This document shows, piece by piece, positions 49,918-59,110 of a stretch of 64,000 bases of DNA (within the stretch, counting starts at the first letter, position 1; each line of letters begins with the position of its first letter). The translations under genes were made by a program, and so were the position numbers. Under the pieces are notes generated by a model. The model saw only the letters and a program-made list of their open reading frames with translations. It was not told where the DNA came from and did no database searches. The stretch is from Rugamonas sp. A1-17. GTDB taxonomy: Bacteria; Pseudomonadota; Gammaproteobacteria; Burkholderiales; Burkholderiaceae_D. Where the stretch lies: assembly GCA_025548565.1 (NCBI GenBank), contig JAJLPB010000002.1, positions 372,001 through 436,000 on the forward strand, given 5' to 3'.

Positions 49918-50562
49918 TCAGGTTTCCTTGCGGGCGCCAGTCTGTTTGCTGGCTTGAGCAGCTTGAGCGGCAGTTTGGGCTTGCGAGGCTTGCCCCCCTT
50001 GCATGCTGCCTTCGCGGCCTTCACGGCTTTCGGTGCCGTTGTGGCCGGCGCTTTGCATGGTCGAGGTGCCGCGCATTTCATTGCCGCGCGATTGACGCAT
50101 GCCGTCGGTGTGGACGAAAGGATCGGAGAAGCGCTCCACCGCGTCCTGATGGCTGCGCAGCGTTTTTTCCGTTTCTTCCGACGTCACGCGTGCCACTTCG
50201 TCCGCCAGCGCCTTGGCGGTGCGGCTGGTTTCCTGCACGTGTTCTTCCGCCACTTTGGACAGGTCGACCTGGGTGTCGGCGGCGATGCGCGACAGGTGTT
50301 GCTGGTAGGCGCGCAGCTTTTCCGCAGTGGGCTGGGCGTGGGCGGCGGCGGCGGCTATCGCCTCCGTCGGACGGTGCGCGGTGATGACTTGCTGGCCCGT
50401 CATCGTGCTTTCTTCCAGCAGGGTTTGAGCCAATTGAATGTTCAGGTCGCTGTACTGCTGAATAGTGCGGAACAGGGACTTCGACATGTCGTTGAAGAAC
50501 GACAGCTGAGCTTCCATGTGGGTTTTGGCTGCTGGGGTGACAGATTGAGAAAATGGATACAT
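49918..50562 (-). CDS. phasin family protein
   Basis: A 214-residue granule-associated protein. The N-terminal 120 residues are long amphipathic helices with the phasin pattern AQLSFFNDMSKSLFRTIQQYSDLNIQLAQTLLEESTMTGQQV; the C-terminal 70 residues are low complexity (Gln, Ala, Ser, Gly-rich: EGSMQGGQASQAQTAAQAAQ), a tail that some phasins show. It should coat polyhydroxyalkanoate granules and set their size; synthase and depolymerase genes are not in the window. An FNR/Anr-like box lies about 110 bases before the ATG. The start at 50562 gives MYPFSQSVTP. Confidence 0.88.
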   Translation of the reverse strand: MYPFSQSVTPAAKTHMEAQLSFFNDMSKSLFRTIQQYSDLNIQLAQTLLEESTMTGQQVITAHRPTEAIAAAAAHAQPTAEKLRAYQQHLSRIAADTQVDLSKVAEEHVQETSRTAKALADEVARVTSEETEKTLRSHQDAVERFSDPFVHTDGMRQSRGNEMRGTSTMQSAGHNGTESREGREGSMQGGQASQAQTAAQAAQASKQTGARKET

Positions 50563-50672
50563 AGATTTGCCTCGAAAAGAAAGTAAAAGGATGGCCTGGG
50601 GAGTGTCGAACCGGTTTCGACGCCGCGTTGGCAGCGCGAATGCCAAGGCTACGTTAGACAGTCTCGCGACAT

Positions 50673-50686
50673 CTGATCTAGATCAA
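50673..50686 (-). promoter_or_regulatory. FNR/Anr-like box upstream of the phasin gene
   Basis: On the minus strand TTGATCTAGATCAG matches TTGAT-N4-ATCAA at nine of ten defined positions; the core TGATCTAGATCA is a perfect palindrome. It lies 111 bases before the phasin ATG, a workable distance for activation. Confidence 0.45.
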
Positions 50687-50751
50687 ACGTGCGGTATGCG
50701 CGTCGCCGGATCCCCGCAATCAGGATTACTCCCAAGCCATACCTTCTTCAT

Positions 50752-52326
50752 TCAGTTCCGTGCGGCACGCCACCTTTCATGCCAGAGGCCGCCGGCAACC
50801 AGCGCCAGGCCCAGCAGCAGTTGCCCGCCCACCGTCCGCGGCGTGGCGACGCCGTTGAAACCGACCACGTCCAGCACGGGCACCTTGACGGCCTGCGTCG
50901 CGACGTACATGCCAAACAGAAACAGCGCGAGGAAGACGCGTCCGCTGCGGCTGACGCTTCCAAGCATGCTAGCGGCGCCGGCCAGCGCCAGCACGCCGGT
51001 CAGCAGCGCGGCCGCGCGCAGGGGCGCCGCCATCGTCCAGCGCAGCAACACCGGCGCGGTGAACAGCAGCGCCAACATGCAGGACGCCAGTAACTGCGCG
51101 CCATAACGCCGCGCCCCGCCACCGGGCGCCGTGCCGCTCATCGCGTCGACGTCGTGCTGGTGGTCGCGCACACTGAGCTCGCTCATCAGCACGCCCCAGA
51201 TGGCGATGGCCGCTATGATGACGCCGCCCAGCGCCGCCGTCGGCAGCACGCAGCCAACGATCCACAGCGCCAGCGCCGCCATCACCGCCACCGGATTGCA
51301 CACCAGCGTCAGCGCCAGCACCGCCAGCGCCTGGCCGGCCACGCCGGGCACGCGCGCGGCCACGCCGAACAGCGGACGCACCGGCCGCAGCAACGGCCGC
51401 AGCAGGCGATTGGCCAACGCCAGCGGCGACCAGCGGCCACCGCCCGACGTGCGCACCTTGACGCGATCCGGCGCGAAACGATGGAACAGCCACCGGGCCG
51501 GCAACAGCGGCAACAAGGCCACCAGCGCGCAACCGAAGCGGGTGGCCACCAGCTGCGCGCTCCACAGCCAGGTCGGCAGCACCAACGGCGCCAGCGCCGG
51601 ATTGAATTCGCCGCCGCCGATGGTGAAATTGGAAGTATGCAGCATCGCCTTCACGGTCAGCACCGACGCGCCTATGCCGGAAAAATCGACCAGCAGCATT
51701 GGCGACCACTGGTCCTTGCTCTCCGCGGTCAGCACAATCGGTGTCGCCAGCTGCGCCAGGTAAAGGAAGAAGTACAGCACGTCGCCACGCTTGCCCATCA
51801 GCGGCGCCCACGCGTCGCACAGCAGCGCCATCGCGGCGGTGAAGAACACCAGCGGCAGCAACAGCACCACGAAGGTCTGCATATACACCAGCGGCTGGAT
51901 CGGCCCCTGGCCGCGCAGCATATGCAGCACCAGCATGGTCAACATGAAGATGAACAGCAGTCCGCACAGGTAGGCCACGCCGCCCAGCCAGCGGCCAAAC
52001 AGGAACACGGCGTTGCTGACCGGCGTGGCCGCCAGCACCGCGCCGGCGCCGCTACGCACATCCTCGCTCATGCGCCCGCGCACCAGGTAGAAACCGGCCA
52101 GCCCGAAAAACAGGCCGCCCAGCGCCGCGCTGCCGAAGGCCAGGCAGCTGCTGGTGTAGGCCACGCGCGTGTCGTCGGCAGTGACCATCGCCACTCCCTT
52201 GGCCGGATCGCCCACCATCACCCAGGTCAGCGCGATCAGCGCCAGCACGGCCACCAGGGTGCCGGTGCGGCGCATGCGCAGCCGCACCTCGGTCAGCAGC
52301 AACAGCTTCAATGCCAGCGCGTTCAT
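50752..52326 (-). CDS. ABC-2 type exporter, membrane protein
   Basis: A 524-residue membrane protein with about 12 hydrophobic segments in two groups, which is long for a single ABC-2 permease and suggests a fused pair of six-helix halves. It starts MNALALKLLLLTEVRLRMRR and has ABC-2-type phrases such as FYLVRGRMSEDVRSGAGAVLAATPVSNAVFLFGRWLGGVAYLCGL. The ATPase gene just upstream overlaps its start by 4 bases, so the two form an exporter. The substrate is unknown; neighbours give no clear hint. Confidence 0.85.
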   Translation of the reverse strand: MNALALKLLLLTEVRLRMRRTGTLVAVLALIALTWVMVGDPAKGVAMVTADDTRVAYTSSCLAFGSAALGGLFFGLAGFYLVRGRMSEDVRSGAGAVLAATPVSNAVFLFGRWLGGVAYLCGLLFIFMLTMLVLHMLRGQGPIQPLVYMQTFVVLLLPLVFFTAAMALLCDAWAPLMGKRGDVLYFFLYLAQLATPIVLTAESKDQWSPMLLVDFSGIGASVLTVKAMLHTSNFTIGGGEFNPALAPLVLPTWLWSAQLVATRFGCALVALLPLLPARWLFHRFAPDRVKVRTSGGGRWSPLALANRLLRPLLRPVRPLFGVAARVPGVAGQALAVLALTLVCNPVAVMAALALWIVGCVLPTAALGGVIIAAIAIWGVLMSELSVRDHQHDVDAMSGTAPGGGARRYGAQLLASCMLALLFTAPVLLRWTMAAPLRAAALLTGVLALAGAASMLGSVSRSGRVFLALFLFGMYVATQAVKVPVLDVVGFNGVATPRTVGGQLLLGLALVAGGLWHERWRAARN

Positions 52327-53192
52327 GCCGCCGCTTCCTGCACGGCGTAACGCTGCGTCATCAACGCCTCTTCCAGCGTCGGCTCGGCCGGCACCGCGCC
52401 GGCGCACGGCGAGGACGCGTGCGCGATGCGCAGGCTGATGCCGTGCTCATTGCGCTGCGCCTGCAGCACCTGCACCTCGGCGCGCAAGGCCTCGTAGTGT
52501 TGCGCCTCCACCGTGACCGACCACACCTTGCTGCGCGCGTCGCGCACAAAGCTGTCCGGCGTGTCGTAGGCCATCAGCCTGCCCTTGTTCATGATGGCCA
52601 GGTGGCTCGCCATGTTCTCGATGTCGGACACGATGTGGGTCGATACGATCACCAGCTTGCGGAAGCCGATCTCCGACAGCAGGTGCCGGAAGCGCAGCCG
52701 CTCCTCGGGATCGAGGCCGGCGGTCGGCTCGTCGACGATCAGCACATCGGGATCGTTGAGCAGCGCCTGCGCGATGCCGAGCCGGCGCCGCATGCCGCCA
52801 GAGAAGCCGGCCGCCTGCCGGTTCGAATGCTCGTGCAGGTTGACCATCTCCAGCAGCAGCCGCAGGCGGGCCGGATCGCGCACGCCCTTCAACGCCGCGA
52901 AGTACTGCAGGAACTCCAGCGCCGTCAGGTTCGGATACACGCCGAAGTCCTGCGGCAGGAAGCCCAATCGCCCGCGTATGGCGTCGGGCTGCTTGACGAT
53001 GTCGGCGCCGTCGAACAGGATCTGGCCGCTGGTCGGCCGGGTCAGGGTGGCGATCATCTGCATCAGCGAGGTCTTGCCCGCGCCGTTATGGCCGATCAGG
53101 CCGACCACGCCGGCCGGCAAATTCAGAGTGACGTCGTCGACCGCCCGCACGTTCTTCGCATAAGTTTTAACGACATTGCGTAATTCAAGCAT
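52323..53192 (-). CDS. ABC transporter ATP-binding protein
   Basis: A 289-residue exporter-type ATPase: Walker A GHNGAGKTS, Q-loop LGFLPQDFGVYPNLTALEFLQYFAALKG, signature FSGGMRRRLGIAQAL, Walker B VLIVDEPTAGLDPEER and switch VSTHIVSDIE. The Q-loop and signature wording is that of the CcmA-like exporters paired with ABC-2 permeases. The last 70 residues form a C-terminal regulatory extension with no known motif. First gene of the pair; ATG at 53192. Confidence 0.92.
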   Translation of the reverse strand: MLELRNVVKTYAKNVRAVDDVTLNLPAGVVGLIGHNGAGKTSLMQMIATLTRPTSGQILFDGADIVKQPDAIRGRLGFLPQDFGVYPNLTALEFLQYFAALKGVRDPARLRLLLEMVNLHEHSNRQAAGFSGGMRRRLGIAQALLNDPDVLIVDEPTAGLDPEERLRFRHLLSEIGFRKLVIVSTHIVSDIENMASHLAIMNKGRLMAYDTPDSFVRDARSKVWSVTVEAQHYEALRAEVQVLQAQRNEHGISLRIAHASSPCAGAVPAEPTLEEALMTQRYAVQEAAA

Positions 53193-53217
53193 CTACCAAG
53201 GGCTCCCGAAAATGAAA

Positions 53218-53254
53218 GCGGGGCTGGCCCGGCACAATGCCGGACCAGCCCCGC
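53218..53254 (-). terminator. strong hairpin after the OFA transporter gene
   Basis: GCGGGGCTGG-CCCGGCA (53218-53234) pairs with TGCCGG-CCAGCCCCGC (53238-53254) with one internal mismatch and a CAA loop. On the minus strand it is followed by TTTCATTTTC, a weak U-rich tract. It lies 25 bases after the stop of the OFA gene. Confidence 0.7.
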
Positions 53255-53278
53255 GAACTGGCGCCCTATTCTACTGTG

Positions 53279-54913
53279 TTATTTAAATAACACGGCAGCT
53301 TTTTGCACCGTCAGCCACACGCCGATCGCCAGCGGAATGCCGACCGCCAGCCAGCCGAAGGCCACTGCCGCTGGACTGGTCACGCCGTTCGACACGACCG
53401 CCGTGCCGCTCGACGCGGCGGCGTCGCGCTCGTGCGCCAGCTTCTTCTCGACGGCCAGTTCGGCCTCGGTCATGAAGTGCTTGTCGGCCACCGGGCGCAC
53501 CATCAGGTTGCACAGCAGGCCAAGCACCAGCAGGCCCGCCAGCACGTACATGGTGATGTCGTAGGCCTGCGCTTTCGGCACGCCGTGCGCGATCTGGTAC
53601 TCGCGGATGTAGGTCACCAGCAGAGGACCGAACACGCCGGCCACCGACCACGCGGTCAGCAGGCGGCCGTGGATCGCGCCCACCATCTGGGTGCCGAACA
53701 AGTCGGCCAGGTAGGCCGGCACGGTGGCGAAGCCACCGCCGTACATCGACAGGATGATGCAGAAGAAGCCGACGAACAGCGCCAGCTGGCCGCCGTGCGC
53801 CATCGATGGCACCAGCCCATACAGCACGATGCCCAGCACCAGGAAGATGCCGTAGGTGGCCTTGCGGCCCAGGTAGTCCGAGCAAGAGGCCCAGACGAAA
53901 CGGCCGCCGATGTTAAACAGCGACAGCAGACCGGTGAAGCCGGCGGCGATGGCGGCGATCTGCCCTTTCTGCGCCAGCGTCAAATCGTTGAACGCGACGT
54001 TCACGCCCAGCAGCTGGCCGGCGAAGATCTCCTGCAGCAGCGGCGAGGCCATGCCCAGGATGCCGATACCGGCCGTCACGTTCAGGCACAGCACCAGCCA
54101 CACCAGCCAGAATTGCGGGATGCCCCACACCTTGCTGGCGTGGACGTGGCGGCTGGTGATCATGGTGTTGGCGCTGGCCTTGGCCGGCGGCGTCCAGCCG
54201 GCCGGTTTCCAACCCGTCGGCGGCACGCGGTACGACAGCGCGCCGGCCAGCATGAAGACGAAGTAGATCGCCGCCATCACCAGGAAGGTCTGCCACACGC
54301 CGACCGAATCGGCCGTCGCGAAGAACTTCATCAGCTTGTCGGCCAGGGGCGCACCGATCATCGCGCCGCCGCCGAAGCCCATGATGGCCATGCCGGTCGC
54401 CATGCCGCGGCGGTCCGGGAACCATTTGATCAGCGTGGACACGGGCGAGATGTAGCCCAGGCCCAGGCCGATGCCGCCGATCACGCCGGAGCCCAGCCAC
54501 ATCAGCCAGATCTGGTGCTGGTATACGCCCAGCGCCGAGATCACCAAACCGCCGCACCAGCACAGCGCCGACACCACGCCGGCCTTGCGCGGGCCGGCGT
54601 GTTCCAGCCAGCCGCCGAACAACCAGGCGGACAGGCCGAGGAAGACGAAGAACATCGTGTACATCCAGCCCAGCATGGAGATCTGCCAGTCGCAGGTGGA
54701 TGACAGTATCCGGGCCATCACGCCCATGTCGGCCGGACAGGCCAGCGCCTCCTTGATGCCGAGCGCGCGCGACAACGGCAGCCAGAACACCGAGAAGCCG
54801 TACGCCATGCCGATGCACAGGTGGATCGCCAGCGCCGCGGGCGGCACCAGCCAACGATTGAAACCGGACCCCGCCACCGTCCGCTCTTTTTCCAGAAAAT
54901 CAAAAATTGCCAT
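53279..54913 (-). CDS. MFS transporter, oxalate/formate antiporter (OFA) family
   Basis: A 544-residue inner-membrane protein with about 12-13 helices. OFA features: NRWLVPPAALAIHLCIGMAYGFSVFWLPLSRALG in helix 1, GLGLGYISPVSTLIKWFPDRRGMATGMAIMGFGGGAMIG between helices 4 and 5, and FNIGGRFVWASCSDYLGRKATY with GGGFATVPAYLADLFG. The first periplasmic loop has an insert with two cysteines (ACPADMGVMARILSSTCDW). The C-terminus adds a hydrophilic segment and a last helix after the normal core. Candidates are small carboxylates (oxalate, formate, lactate). It lies next to a malonate operon by two transcripts, which may or may not matter. Confidence 0.9.
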   Translation of the reverse strand: MAIFDFLEKERTVAGSGFNRWLVPPAALAIHLCIGMAYGFSVFWLPLSRALGIKEALACPADMGVMARILSSTCDWQISMLGWMYTMFFVFLGLSAWLFGGWLEHAGPRKAGVVSALCWCGGLVISALGVYQHQIWLMWLGSGVIGGIGLGLGYISPVSTLIKWFPDRRGMATGMAIMGFGGGAMIGAPLADKLMKFFATADSVGVWQTFLVMAAIYFVFMLAGALSYRVPPTGWKPAGWTPPAKASANTMITSRHVHASKVWGIPQFWLVWLVLCLNVTAGIGILGMASPLLQEIFAGQLLGVNVAFNDLTLAQKGQIAAIAAGFTGLLSLFNIGGRFVWASCSDYLGRKATYGIFLVLGIVLYGLVPSMAHGGQLALFVGFFCIILSMYGGGFATVPAYLADLFGTQMVGAIHGRLLTAWSVAGVFGPLLVTYIREYQIAHGVPKAQAYDITMYVLAGLLVLGLLCNLMVRPVADKHFMTEAELAVEKKLAHERDAAASSGTAVVSNGVTSPAAVAFGWLAVGIPLAIGVWLTVQKAAVLFK

Positions 54914-55003
54914 ATGAACACCCCTATATTTCATGTAACTTATGTACATGTTTCCCCAAAACAACTGCGGGCAGGAGGGTAGCATAAAGCGAGGGAGTTT
55001 GTC

Positions 55004-55873
55004 TTACGGGTGGCGTTTCAAATCGTCCAGCGTGAGCCACAGCTCCTTGCGCGCCAGCGGGGTTTGCGGCGTCAACAGGGGGTTGGGCAGTTCGATCACC
55101 CGGCGCTGGTCGAAGCGGGCCTTGCGCAGCAGCGGGCCGTAGTGCTGCTTGAACAGCTGCGCGAAACTGCCGTCGGCCAGCGCCGCCTCCAGGCCGGCCC
55201 GCACCGCCTCCGCCAGGGCCGGGTTGTTGCGGTTGACGAAGAAGTAATCGGCGGTGACGTAATGCAGCGCGATATGCGTGTCGACCGCCAGCTCGGGATG
55301 GCGCGCCGCCTCGGCCCAGATCTCGTTGGCCGAGCGCGGCGCCCAGTCGATGCGCCCCGCGTTCAGCATGCCGAACAGGCCGCTGTAGACGGCCACCGGA
55401 TACACTTTCAGCCCGCTGTGGCGCAGGATCCGCAGGTCCGGCCAGTCATGCCCCTGGGCGGTGGCGAACTGCCGCAGGTCGTCCACCGCGCGCACGTCGC
55501 GCAGCAGGTCCTTGCGGTCGGCGCGCAGCAGGCCGAGGCGCCAGCCGATCATGCCGCGCGTCATGGGGATCCGCACCGGCAGCAGCGTTTGCTCGCGCTC
55601 GGCCGAGGTCATGGTGCCGACGATGTCGATGCGGCCCGAGCCGGCCTGCAGCTCCACCAGCGCCCGGTTCTGCTGCATGCGGGTCGGCGACAGCTCCACC
55701 CGGTACAGGCCGCCCGACTTGGCCAGCGCCAGCTGCAGCAGCGCCAGGCCGTACTCGCCGCGTTCGTCGTCGATGCTCTCGGCCTGCGGATAGTGGACCA
55801 CGATGGGGTCGGCCGCGGCCACCGCCGCAAGCAGCATCAGGCAGGCGCACAGCAGGCGGCGTAGCTTGGGCAT
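55004..55873 (-). CDS. orphan periplasmic solute-binding protein (SBP_bac_3-like)
   Basis: A 289-residue exported protein: signal peptide MPKLRRLLCACLMLLAAVAAADP, then a type-2 periplasmic binding fold with YGLALLQLALAKSGGLYRVELSP, GRIDIVGTMTSAEREQTLLPVRIPM and YFFVNRNNPALAEAVRAGLEAALADGSFAQLFKQHYG. No permease or ATPase gene is adjacent; such orphan members are numerous in Oxalobacteraceae and may serve as sensors rather than transport receptors. The start at 55873 is chosen for the signal peptide; 55906 is in frame but adds a hydrophilic stretch. Confidence 0.85.
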   Translation of the reverse strand: MPKLRRLLCACLMLLAAVAAADPIVVHYPQAESIDDERGEYGLALLQLALAKSGGLYRVELSPTRMQQNRALVELQAGSGRIDIVGTMTSAEREQTLLPVRIPMTRGMIGWRLGLLRADRKDLLRDVRAVDDLRQFATAQGHDWPDLRILRHSGLKVYPVAVYSGLFGMLNAGRIDWAPRSANEIWAEAARHPELAVDTHIALHYVTADYFFVNRNNPALAEAVRAGLEAALADGSFAQLFKQHYGPLLRKARFDQRRVIELPNPLLTPQTPLARKELWLTLDDLKRHP

Positions 55874-56018
55874 GTCTCCGTTTCCACTAAAATATCTCCC
55901 GGACAATACTCACCCAGTTGCCCGGCGACGTCAAGCCTGCTGAATTTTTAATCAATCGCGTGCAATGCGCCGCGCATCGGTGTACACTTCGCTTAATTGC
56001 CCAAGGGAAACCCCAATC

Positions 56019-56345
56019 ATGGCCATCGCCGCACTCAGCTCAGGAATCACCGGACTCAACGCCGCCGAACGGGCCTTGGGCAACAGCGCGCACGCGATCG
56101 CCAACCTCAACACCCAGGGCTTCCAGCCGGCGCAGGCCGTGTTCAAGGAGAGCGCGCCGGCCGGCAGCGGCGTGTCGATCTCGTTCCAGGCGCAGCAGCT
56201 GCAGGCGGCGGACGCGCCCAGCGCCACCAACCTCGCCACCGAGACCACCAACTCGCTGCTCTACAAGGCCCAATTCGACCTGTCGGCCAAGGTGATACAG
56301 GCCGCCGACCAGAATATCGGGACGCTAATCAATACCAAAGCTTGA
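56019..56345 (+). CDS. orphan short flagellar rod-like protein (FlgC-like)
   Basis: A 108-residue protein with both conserved ends of flagellar rod/hook proteins: IAALSSGITGLNAAERALGNSAHAIANLNTQGF (Flg_bb_rod motif with the ANxxTxG-like turn) and ATETTNSLLYKAQFDLSAKVIQAADQNIGTLIN (C-terminal coiled coil). The two ends are separated by only about 35 residues, so it is shorter than FlgB or FlgC (about 130-140). No flagellar gene is nearby. ATG at 56019 follows AAGGGAAACCCC. The acyl-CoA dehydrogenase gene starts 49 bases after it. Confidence 0.8.
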   Translation: MAIAALSSGITGLNAAERALGNSAHAIANLNTQGFQPAQAVFKESAPAGSGVSISFQAQQLQAADAPSATNLATETTNSLLYKAQFDLSAKVIQAADQNIGTLINTKA

Positions 56346-56394
56346 CAGGGTCTGGCCGAATCGGCACATTGAAGTCTGCCGAAGAGGGAGACCC

Positions 56395-57549
56395 ATGATA
56401 AGAGACCAGGAAACGCTCAACATCCTGTTGGACAGCATCCGCCGCTTTGTGCGCGAACAGCTGGTGCCGCACGAGCAGCAGGTGGCCGAGACCGACGAGA
56501 TTCCCCCCGCGCTGGTGGCGCAGATGCGCGAACTGGGTTTGTTCGGCCTCTCCATCCCCGAGCAATATGGCGGCCTGGGTCTGACGATGGAAGAGGAAGT
56601 GCTGGCCGCGTTTGAAATCGCCCGCACCTCGCCCGCCTTCCGCTCCCTGTTCGGCACCAACAACGGCATCGGCTCGCAGGGCATCCTGATCGACGGCACC
56701 GAGGAGCAGAAGAACACCTGGCTGCCGCGCATGGCCTCCGGCGAAATCGTCGGCTCCTTCGCGCTGACCGAACCGGGATACGGCTCCGACGCCGGCTCGC
56801 TCACCACCTCCGCCGTGCGAGATGGCGACCATTACATCATCAACGGCACCAAGCGCTATATCACCAACGCACCGGAGGCTGGCGTGTTCACCGTGATGGC
56901 GCGCACCGACGCCACGCGCAAGGGACCGGGTGGCGTGTCGGCCTTCATCGTGGAACGCGGCACGCCCGGCATCTCACTCGGCAAAAAAGACAGGAAGATG
57001 GGCCAGCAAGGCGCCCACACCTGCGACGTGATCTTCGAGAACTGCCGCGTGCCGGCCGCCTGCATCATCGGCGGCAAGGAAGGCCAGGGCTTCAAGACCG
57101 CGATGAAGGTGCTGGACAAGGGCCGCCTGCACATCTCCGCCATCTGCGTGGGCGTGGCCGAGCGCATGCTGGAGGACGCGCTGCGCTACGCGATGGAGCG
57201 CCAGCAGTTCGGCCAGCCCATCGCCGAGTTCCAGCTGATCCAGGCCATGCTGGCCGACAGCAAGGCGGAGATCTACGCCGCCCGCAGCATGGTGCTGGAC
57301 GCCGCCCGCCGCCGCGACAACGGCGAGGACATCCCGACCGAAGCCTCGTGCTGCAAGCTGTTCGCCTCCGAGATGTGCGGCCGCGTGGCCGACCGCGCGG
57401 TGCAGATCCACGGCGGCGCAGGCTACGTGTCGGACTACGCGGCCGAACGCTTCTACCGCGACGTGCGCCTGTTCCGCATCTATGAAGGCACGTCGCAGAT
57501 CCAGCAGCTGGTCATCGCCCGCAACATGATCAAGGCGGCCGGCGCCTGA
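56395..57549 (+). CDS. acyl-CoA dehydrogenase
   Basis: A 384-residue FAD enzyme that introduces the alpha,beta double bond in an acyl-CoA. The N-terminal helical domain, middle barrel (FALTEPGYGSDAGSLTTSAV) and C-terminal helices (HGGAGYVSDYAAERFYRDVRLFRIYEGTSQIQQLVIARNMI) are complete, with the catalytic Glu in IYEGT where medium-chain enzymes have it. The electron acceptor would be ETF. Its stop overlaps the ligase start by one base, so the enzyme most likely acts on the CoA ester that the ligase makes. AGAGGGAG precedes the ATG. Confidence 0.93.
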   Translation: MIRDQETLNILLDSIRRFVREQLVPHEQQVAETDEIPPALVAQMRELGLFGLSIPEQYGGLGLTMEEEVLAAFEIARTSPAFRSLFGTNNGIGSQGILIDGTEEQKNTWLPRMASGEIVGSFALTEPGYGSDAGSLTTSAVRDGDHYIINGTKRYITNAPEAGVFTVMARTDATRKGPGGVSAFIVERGTPGISLGKKDRKMGQQGAHTCDVIFENCRVPAACIIGGKEGQGFKTAMKVLDKGRLHISAICVGVAERMLEDALRYAMERQQFGQPIAEFQLIQAMLADSKAEIYAARSMVLDAARRRDNGEDIPTEASCCKLFASEMCGRVADRAVQIHGGAGYVSDYAAERFYRDVRLFRIYEGTSQIQQLVIARNMIKAAGA

Positions 57550-59093
57550 TGGAGCCGCTCGACACAGACCGCCTGCTTGCCGCGCTGCCCGCGCGCCTGG
57601 GCGGCATCCCGCGCCGCTGGGCCGCGCACTCGCCGCATGCGCCGGCGCTGCATGACGGCGCGCGCCACTGGTCCTACGCCGAGCTGACCGCCGCCATCGA
57701 CGAAACCGCGAACCTGCTGCGCGCATTGGAACTGCGGCCCGGCGACCGCCTGATGGTGGTCGGCGAAAACTGCGTCGCGCAGGTGGCGCTGATCTTCGCC
57801 GCCGCCGATATCGACGCGTGGATCGTCAACGTCAACGGCCGACTGTCGGCGCGCGAGGTGGACCAGATCCTCGGCCACAGCGGCGCGCGGCGCGTGATCT
57901 ACCTGTCCACGCCCGCCTCGCCGGAATCCGCCGCGCACGGCCAGCGCCACGCGGCCGAGCCGACGCCATCGCCGTTCGGCACGTGGATGGTCGGCGCGCT
58001 TAACGCCGACTGCGCGCCGGAGCCGGTGCACGCGGAGTCGGCGCAACAGGTGGCCGCGCTGATCTACACCACCGGCACCACCGGCCAGCCCAAGGGCGTG
58101 ATGCTCACGCACCGCAACCTGCTGTTCATCGCCGCCGTCTCCAGCACCCTGCGCGGCCTCACGCCCACCGACCGCGCGTATGGCGTTCTGCCCATCACCC
58201 ACGTCTACGGCCTGGCCTCGGTCATGCTGGGCACCCTGTACGCGGGCGCCTGCCTGTACCTGTGCCCGCGCTTCGCGCCGGATGCCGTGCTGAAGGCGAT
58301 CCGCGACGACGGCCTGACCATCCTGCAAGGCGTGCCCGCGATGTACGCGCGCCTGCTGGAGCAGCTGGGCGGCGCCAACGAACCGCTGCCATCGCGGCTG
58401 CGCTTCATCTACGCCGGCGGCTCGCCGCTGGCGCCCAGCCTGAAGGCGCAGGTGCAGCAGCTGTTCGGCCTGCCGCTCCATAACGGCTACGGCATGACCG
58501 AGACCTCGCCCACCATCAGCCAGACCCGCCTCGACCAGCCGCGCGACGACGCCTCGGTGGGCCAGGCCATCCCCGGCGTCGAAGTGCGTCTGGTGGACGC
58601 CGGCGGCGACGACGTGGCGCCCGGCGAGGACGGCGAACTGTGGGTGCGCGGCCCGAACATCATGGCCGGCTATTACCGCGAGCCCGAACTGACGGCGGCG
58701 GCGATGCGCGACGGCGGCTGGCTCAATACCGGCGACGTCGCGCGGCAGGACGCGGATGGCGCGCTGTTCATCGTCGGCCGCACCAAGGAGCTGATCATCC
58801 GTTCCGGCTTCAACGTCTACCCGCTGGAGGTGGAGACGATGCTCAACGCCCATCCGGCGGTGACGCAATCGGCGGTGGTCGGCCGCAATGCCGCCGATGG
58901 CAACGAGGAAGTGGTGGCCTTCGTCGAGATCGACCCGCGCCACCGCGTCACGCCAGAGGAATTGCAGCAGTACCTGGCGGGCCTGCTGTCGCCGTACAAA
59001 TGCCCGTCCGAGATCATCGAAATGCAAACCCTGCCCGCAGCGGCAACCGGAAAGATATTGAAAGGACAGCTGCGGCAACTGGCACAAAAATAA
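57549..59093 (+). CDS. acyl-CoA synthetase (AMP-forming carboxylate-CoA ligase)
   Basis: A 514-residue adenylate-forming enzyme. Motifs in order: P-loop IYTTGTTGQPKGVMLTHRNL, GYGMTETSPTISQTR, YRDGGWLNTGDVA-like segment (RDGGWLNTGDVARQDADG), GRTKELIIRSGFNVYPLEVE and the catalytic lysine in ATGKILKGQLRQ. The sequence is general for acyl-CoA ligases and does not fix the substrate (fatty, aromatic or alicyclic acid). It sits between an acyl-CoA dehydrogenase and a branched-chain-type ABC importer, which suggests import, activation and oxidation of one acid. Confidence 0.92.
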   Translation: MEPLDTDRLLAALPARLGGIPRRWAAHSPHAPALHDGARHWSYAELTAAIDETANLLRALELRPGDRLMVVGENCVAQVALIFAAADIDAWIVNVNGRLSAREVDQILGHSGARRVIYLSTPASPESAAHGQRHAAEPTPSPFGTWMVGALNADCAPEPVHAESAQQVAALIYTTGTTGQPKGVMLTHRNLLFIAAVSSTLRGLTPTDRAYGVLPITHVYGLASVMLGTLYAGACLYLCPRFAPDAVLKAIRDDGLTILQGVPAMYARLLEQLGGANEPLPSRLRFIYAGGSPLAPSLKAQVQQLFGLPLHNGYGMTETSPTISQTRLDQPRDDASVGQAIPGVEVRLVDAGGDDVAPGEDGELWVRGPNIMAGYYREPELTAAAMRDGGWLNTGDVARQDADGALFIVGRTKELIIRSGFNVYPLEVETMLNAHPAVTQSAVVGRNAADGNEEVVAFVEIDPRHRVTPEELQQYLAGLLSPYKCPSEIIEMQTLPAAATGKILKGQLRQLAQK

Positions 59094-59110
59094 CCACAAG
59101 GGAGACTGGA

